Shown: piece after piece, positions 42,345 to 45,701 of the stretch
Position numbering within the stretch: position 1 is the first letter of the stretch
Layout of the letters: every line of letters starts with the position of its first letter
Source: Candidatus Thorarchaeota archaeon
GTDB taxonomy: Archaea; Asgardarchaeota; Thorarchaeia; Thorarchaeales; Thorarchaeaceae
Reading direction: 5' to 3'
DNA length: 45,701 nucleotides
NCBI GenBank assembly: GCA_016933575.1
Contig: JAFGAR010000203.1
Span: forward strand, 1-45,701
Made by a program: the position numbers and the translations under genes
Notes under the pieces: model-generated
What the model saw: the letters and a program-made list of their open reading frames with translations, nothing else
Database searches by the model: none
Told to the model about the DNA's origin: nothing

Positions 42345-43780
42345 TATGGCACCTCCTTGAAACAGAGTGTCCCCGGATTCAGAATATTGTTGGGGTCAAA
42401 GATTGATTTGATACGTTTCATAGCCTCAACTGTCATAGGGCCAGACTTTTCAAAGACCAAGTCGGTAATTGCACCATAGGGTCTGCTGAAATATGCACCT
42501 TCGTCTAGTAGTTTCTTCTGCCCTTTCGCGAGAAGCGTAATAGCAGATTCTGTGTCTTCATCAAGACTGTAGTATAAATCAAATCCAACATGAGTATTGG
42601 TTCCTTGATTCGTTGGTTGGACATATGCTCCAATTTGACTTCGGGGAAAATCGCATTCATCTGCAACATCACAAAACATGTCATAGAACTCTTGTGTTCT
42701 ATCAAACGTTGTTGTGAACATAACCTCCAAGCAATTACCAGCTATGTCAACTTTCCAATAGGGAACTCGACTTGCCCGATTGAGGATTCCTTCAATATCA
42801 GAAGAGCGGATTGCCTCGAAGTTCTCTTGGAGGTCAACATTGGTTTCAGATCCAATGTCCCGGATATCACTCACTCTATACTCAAGTTCCTCATCTGCAA
42901 TCATTCCGTGGCCCGATACACCAATTATGATGGTCCAAGGAGAATAGATTTTGGTTGTTGAGAATATCCCTTTGAGACTGACAGAGTTCAACATGAAGTG
43001 TTCGTCAGCAAGCCTACGTCTGAAAAGCGCATAATTGAACTCTTGGAACGAATTAAGATCTTCACCCTGAGCTAGGAGAAACAACTGTTTGTCAGGTAGT
43101 TTCTCACACTTCATTGAAATCCAACTGACAATTCCGATTGTGCCCTGAGCACCTTGTACTAATCTGAATGGATCGAACTGAGAAGGTCCCTGAGGATTCT
43201 TCTGTGCTTGACCAGACTCCCATTGTTCCTCAAGTGTACCAGGACCTGCAGCAGCACCAGTCCTAAGAACATCACCAGTTCCAAATACGGTCTCTGTGCA
43301 GAGAAGAGGGTCGGTTGTATCCCAGTGATATCTTGGTGTCGTAATTGGCTCTCTATCAAGACAACTTGCCAAGACAGACTTGGATGCTTTAGGTAGAAGT
43401 GGCATTAGTGGACGAAGACCTTCCTTCTTTAACTCGGAGATCAAATGGTCGTAAGTCACACCAGGTTCAATCATTGCAACTTTGTTCTTCGAATCAATTC
43501 GTAAAATATTCCGCATCTTGCTCAAATCGACAATTATTGCATTCTTTACCTTAGGGAGAGATGAGCCTCGCAGTTTTGGTCCTGCAGAACTAGTAGGAAC
43601 TAGTGGAATAGAATTCTTGTTAGCCCATTTCACGAGCTTTACTATTTCTTCAGTAGAAGTAGGCCAAACCACAAGTGAAGGTGGTTCCTTACCTGAGTAT
43701 ACTGAGAGTGTCTCATCTGAATTGGATACCTTTTCTTTCCCAAGTATTTGCTCTATCTCTGCTATCAGAGTTTCGTTCAT
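42344..43780 (-). CDS. GlcD-like FAD-linked oxidase
   Basis: About 478 residues. FAD-binding PCMH domain (VWPTSTEEIVKLVKWANKN, PLVPTSSAGPKLRGSS, IVDLSKMRNILRID, VAMIEPGVTYDHL) and a C-terminal ...IFDPNNILNPGTL typical of GlcD-type dehydrogenases. It should oxidise a hydroxy acid or related compound and feed the Fe-S protein encoded next. ATG 43780 is preferred over a GTG at 43792. Two dissimilar FAD oxidases flanking a CCG protein is unusual for glycolate oxidase, whose GlcE lacks a catalytic cap. Confidence 0.87.
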   Translation of the reverse strand: MNETLIAEIEQILGKEKVSNSDETLSVYSGKEPPSLVVWPTSTEEIVKLVKWANKNSIPLVPTSSAGPKLRGSSLPKVKNAIIVDLSKMRNILRIDSKNKVAMIEPGVTYDHLISELKKEGLRPLMPLLPKASKSVLASCLDREPITTPRYHWDTTDPLLCTETVFGTGDVLRTGAAAGPGTLEEQWESGQAQKNPQGPSQFDPFRLVQGAQGTIGIVSWISMKCEKLPDKQLFLLAQGEDLNSFQEFNYALFRRRLADEHFMLNSVSLKGIFSTTKIYSPWTIIIGVSGHGMIADEELEYRVSDIRDIGSETNVDLQENFEAIRSSDIEGILNRASRVPYWKVDIAGNCLEVMFTTTFDRTQEFYDMFCDVADECDFPRSQIGAYVQPTNQGTNTHVGFDLYYSLDEDTESAITLLAKGQKKLLDEGAYFSRPYGAITDLVFEKSGPMTVEAMKRIKSIFDPNNILNPGTLCFKEVP

Positions 43781-43811
43781 GACTGTCCACACATCCTTGT
43801 TTTTGTCGAGG

Positions 43812-44087
43812 TTAGCCCTGCTCGTATACTATTCCAGTACCACCGGCAGGGAATCGGAATTCAATTGCATCACTCTCACATACCTGATAACAAGCTCCGC
43901 ACTCTAGGCAATGTGATACATAATCGTCTACGATATAGATGGTACTTTCACGTTTCTTCCAGAGATTCATAACACAGATGAGAAGACAGCGGTCGCATAG
44001 AGTGCACTTCTCATTGTTGATTTTGATGAAATCACCTGTTCCTGGAATTCTCGTCACGAGTTTTTTATGGTCTATCTTCATTTTCAT
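43812..44087 (-). CDS. FixX-like ferredoxin
   Basis: 91 residues. Two cluster motifs, C-x2-C-x2-C-x3-C at CTLCDRCLLIC and CLECGACYQVC, but without the usual proline after either last cysteine, and a C-terminal FPAGGTGIVYEQG seen in FixX-type ferredoxins that pair with FixC flavoproteins. Its start overlaps the end of the flavoprotein gene as ATGA. It should be the electron partner of that flavoprotein. Confidence 0.88.
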   Translation of the reverse strand: MKMKIDHKKLVTRIPGTGDFIKINNEKCTLCDRCLLICVMNLWKKRESTIYIVDDYVSHCLECGACYQVCESDAIEFRFPAGGTGIVYEQG

Positions 44088-45487
44088 TCCTCCTCAGGCG
44101 CATCCATGAAAGCTTTAGTTAATGCTTCTTCAATCTCTGGCATCTCTGCAAGTAGTTTCTCGGGATCTGTAAGAAGTGCCATCTTGTCTTCCCCTAGAAT
44201 CGTTGTTAGCAGAGGAATTACTTCTTTCATGATGAAGGGTACAGCTTGCGGCAGATGCATCTTGAGCCTTCGAGCAATCTGCCGGATTCGAACAGCATGC
44301 GGTTCAGACCAGTCAATTATTCCTCCAATTATCTCCATGAACATCGGAATAAACCAAGACATTGTCTTGTGTGGGCTGAATGGTAGTGCTCTCCATATGC
44401 TCGCAAGCTCTGGTCCAGCTGTGAATTCTTCACCAACTGAGGTTGCCATCCACTTCTTATCGTACAATGATAGGAATTCATTGGATGTGTCATCTTCTGC
44501 AAGGGCTTCAGCAGCAGCCGCAATCGCAGCTCTAGCTGTAATCATTGCTGGATAGATTCCTTCAGCTTCTAACGGGCATGGAAATCCTCCTGCATCACCT
44601 ACTAATATCACATTGTCAGTATGTGTATTGTAGGGTTTTCCTTGCCACGGAAGAAGATGAGCTTGAAACTCTCTTGGTTTTGCATCAAGGATTCTAACTA
44701 ACCTCTTGAAATACTTCAAACTTGTGACTCTATTTAGATAATACACGGGGTTCTTATCCCACCAGGTCATCCAGTTTCCAAGACCGATATGGAATCCTCC
44801 GTTGAAGAATACTTGATATGCCGCAGGGAAGACTGCAGACCACCATACAGCTAGTGCCTCATCTCCCATAATATCATCAATCTTTGAAGGTGAACACTCA
44901 AAGTCATATTGTGGCACAATGGTTACTTCTTCCTGCTTCCACCTTTTTCTAAGCCCAGATTGTTGCGCGACCATTGAAACAGCACCATCTGCTCCAATCA
45001 CAAATCCTCGATATTTCTCACCCTTTTCATCAATGACACCAACTACCTTACCATCCTCTTTCAAGAGTCCCGTAACTAGAGTTGAAGTCTTGAGTTCAGC
45101 TCCAGCATCGACAGCATATCGAGCTAGCCAGGGATCGAAATCACTTCGGTAACAATTCAGAGTTATCCAGCTCTTTGCTGGTTCATACGTAACGGAAGCA
45201 GTAGGAGTGGTCATTATGTAACCAGTTACCTCTCCCTCTTCATCGACAAAATAGTTACGAGCAGCACGACCTTCCCGTATTGAAGGGCACACTTCAGGCC
45301 CAATCTCCTTCATAATATCGAAGTCGCGCCACATACGAGGACCAAGACCACAACCAGACGAGTTCTTCTCACCCGGCTTTCTTCCACGCTCAAAGAAAAT
45401 GGTCTTGAGACCCTTTTCTGCAGCTTCTTTTGCAGCAGTTGAACCTCCGGGACCAGCTCCCACGATAACAATATCATATTCGTTCAA
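44084..45487 (-). CDS. FixC/geranylgeranyl reductase-like FAD flavoprotein
   Basis: 467 residues. N-terminal FAD Rossmann motif VIVGAGPGGSTAAKEAAEKG, then FFERGRKPGEKNSSG, and the second FAD motif NVILVGDAGGFPCPLEAEGIYPAM. Both belong to the geranylgeranyl reductase/FixC/ETF-quinone oxidoreductase superfamily. Archaeal members reduce double bonds in isoprenoid lipids or transfer electrons from ferredoxin. TTG 45487 is the start, with AGGTGAT upstream inside the previous gene's end. Whether it reduces an isoprenoid or serves as an electron-transfer unit is open. Confidence 0.87.
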   Translation of the reverse strand: MNEYDIVIVGAGPGGSTAAKEAAEKGLKTIFFERGRKPGEKNSSGCGLGPRMWRDFDIMKEIGPEVCPSIREGRAARNYFVDEEGEVTGYIMTTPTASVTYEPAKSWITLNCYRSDFDPWLARYAVDAGAELKTSTLVTGLLKEDGKVVGVIDEKGEKYRGFVIGADGAVSMVAQQSGLRKRWKQEEVTIVPQYDFECSPSKIDDIMGDEALAVWWSAVFPAAYQVFFNGGFHIGLGNWMTWWDKNPVYYLNRVTSLKYFKRLVRILDAKPREFQAHLLPWQGKPYNTHTDNVILVGDAGGFPCPLEAEGIYPAMITARAAIAAAAEALAEDDTSNEFLSLYDKKWMATSVGEEFTAGPELASIWRALPFSPHKTMSWFIPMFMEIIGGIIDWSEPHAVRIRQIARRLKMHLPQAVPFIMKEVIPLLTTILGEDKMALLTDPEKLLAEMPEIEEALTKAFMDAPEEE

Positions 45488-45496
45488 TTGATCACC

Positions 45497-45670
45497 TTAC
45501 CGATCCAAATCTTTTAGATGCTTTTTCACCAATGTAATTTTTCTCTCCAAGATCTTTTTCCTCCTTTCAAGGAAAACTCTCCTGAGTTCTTTGTCTGGAA
45601 GCTCTCGAACAGCGTCCAGAATAGGAGCTTCAGGAATCATCTCATCAATTCCAGCTAGGTGTATTTTCAT
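45497..45670 (-). CDS. Small charged protein at the head of the redox operon
   Basis: 57 residues from ATG 45670 with AGGAAG seven bases upstream; the reading frame continues open beyond the window edge, so a longer protein cannot be fully excluded. The second half is a lysine/arginine-rich helix (RRVFLERRKKILERKI). It ends nine bases before the flavoprotein start. No family recognised; perhaps a regulatory or assembly subunit. Confidence 0.6.
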   Translation of the reverse strand: MKIHLAGIDEMIPEAPILDAVRELPDKELRRVFLERRKKILERKITLVKKHLKDLDR

Positions 45671-45701
45671 GAAGACTTCCTGTGTGAAAGATGCAGGCAT
45701 A

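Overview
The window reads as a chromosomal stretch of an archaeon, most likely an Asgard archaeon (Thorarchaeota-like; this placement is an inference). Archaeal markers seen directly are a group II chaperonin (thermosome), an archaeal Rpo6/RpoK subunit of RNA polymerase, an archaeal-type HisRS, a Fap7/AK6-type adenylate kinase, an Ard1-type N-acetyltransferase, a MEMO protein and a ThiR-type thiamine regulator. TATA-like promoters such as CTTAAAAG occur, together with mixed GGAGG/AGGTG ribosome binding sites. The Asgard hint comes from a gelsolin-like domain protein beside a Roadblock/LC7 protein and a longin/roadblock-like protein (36.5-38.4 kb). I found no rRNA, tRNA, CRISPR array, insertion sequence or prophage.

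Layout. 0-11 kb is loosely packed: an ABC-2 permease, a metallophosphoesterase, a two-cluster ferredoxin-like protein, an anchored esterase, a four-CBS protein with a ribosome-hibernation-factor-like tail, an LVIVD-repeat remnant, a degenerate M28 peptidase-like surface protein and an orphan adenine methyltransferase. 10.6-19.6 kb is informational or housekeeping: AK6, Ard1, a DUF89 phosphatase, the thermosome, an HhH-Rpo6 fusion, an MgtC/DUF4010 membrane protein, HisRS and MEMO. 19.6-27.0 kb is mostly on the minus strand: a DUF2178/XRE pair with two tandem 16-bp operators, an MFS exporter, an ACT-domain regulator, a GNAT, and a glycyl radical enzyme with its activase and a split-barrel protein. 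27.3-36.3 kb holds an Ig-repeat surface protein, a GNAT, a ThiR regulator divergent from a thiamine ABC transporter (thiBPQ) with a palindromic operator over the TATA box, and a membrane protein. 36.5-38.4 kb is the gelsolin/Roadblock/longin cluster.

38.4-45.7 kb is a tightly coupled minus-strand operon: small protein, FixC/geranylgeranyl-reductase-like flavoprotein, FixX-like ferredoxin, GlcD-like flavoprotein, CCG-domain Fe-S protein, VAO-type flavoprotein and a CrtC/AttH lipocalin-like protein. Four of its gene junctions overlap as ATGA or TAATG. It looks like one redox pathway acting on a hydrophobic or isoprenoid substrate; the substrate is not known. Together with the gelsolin cluster it is the most interesting part of the window.
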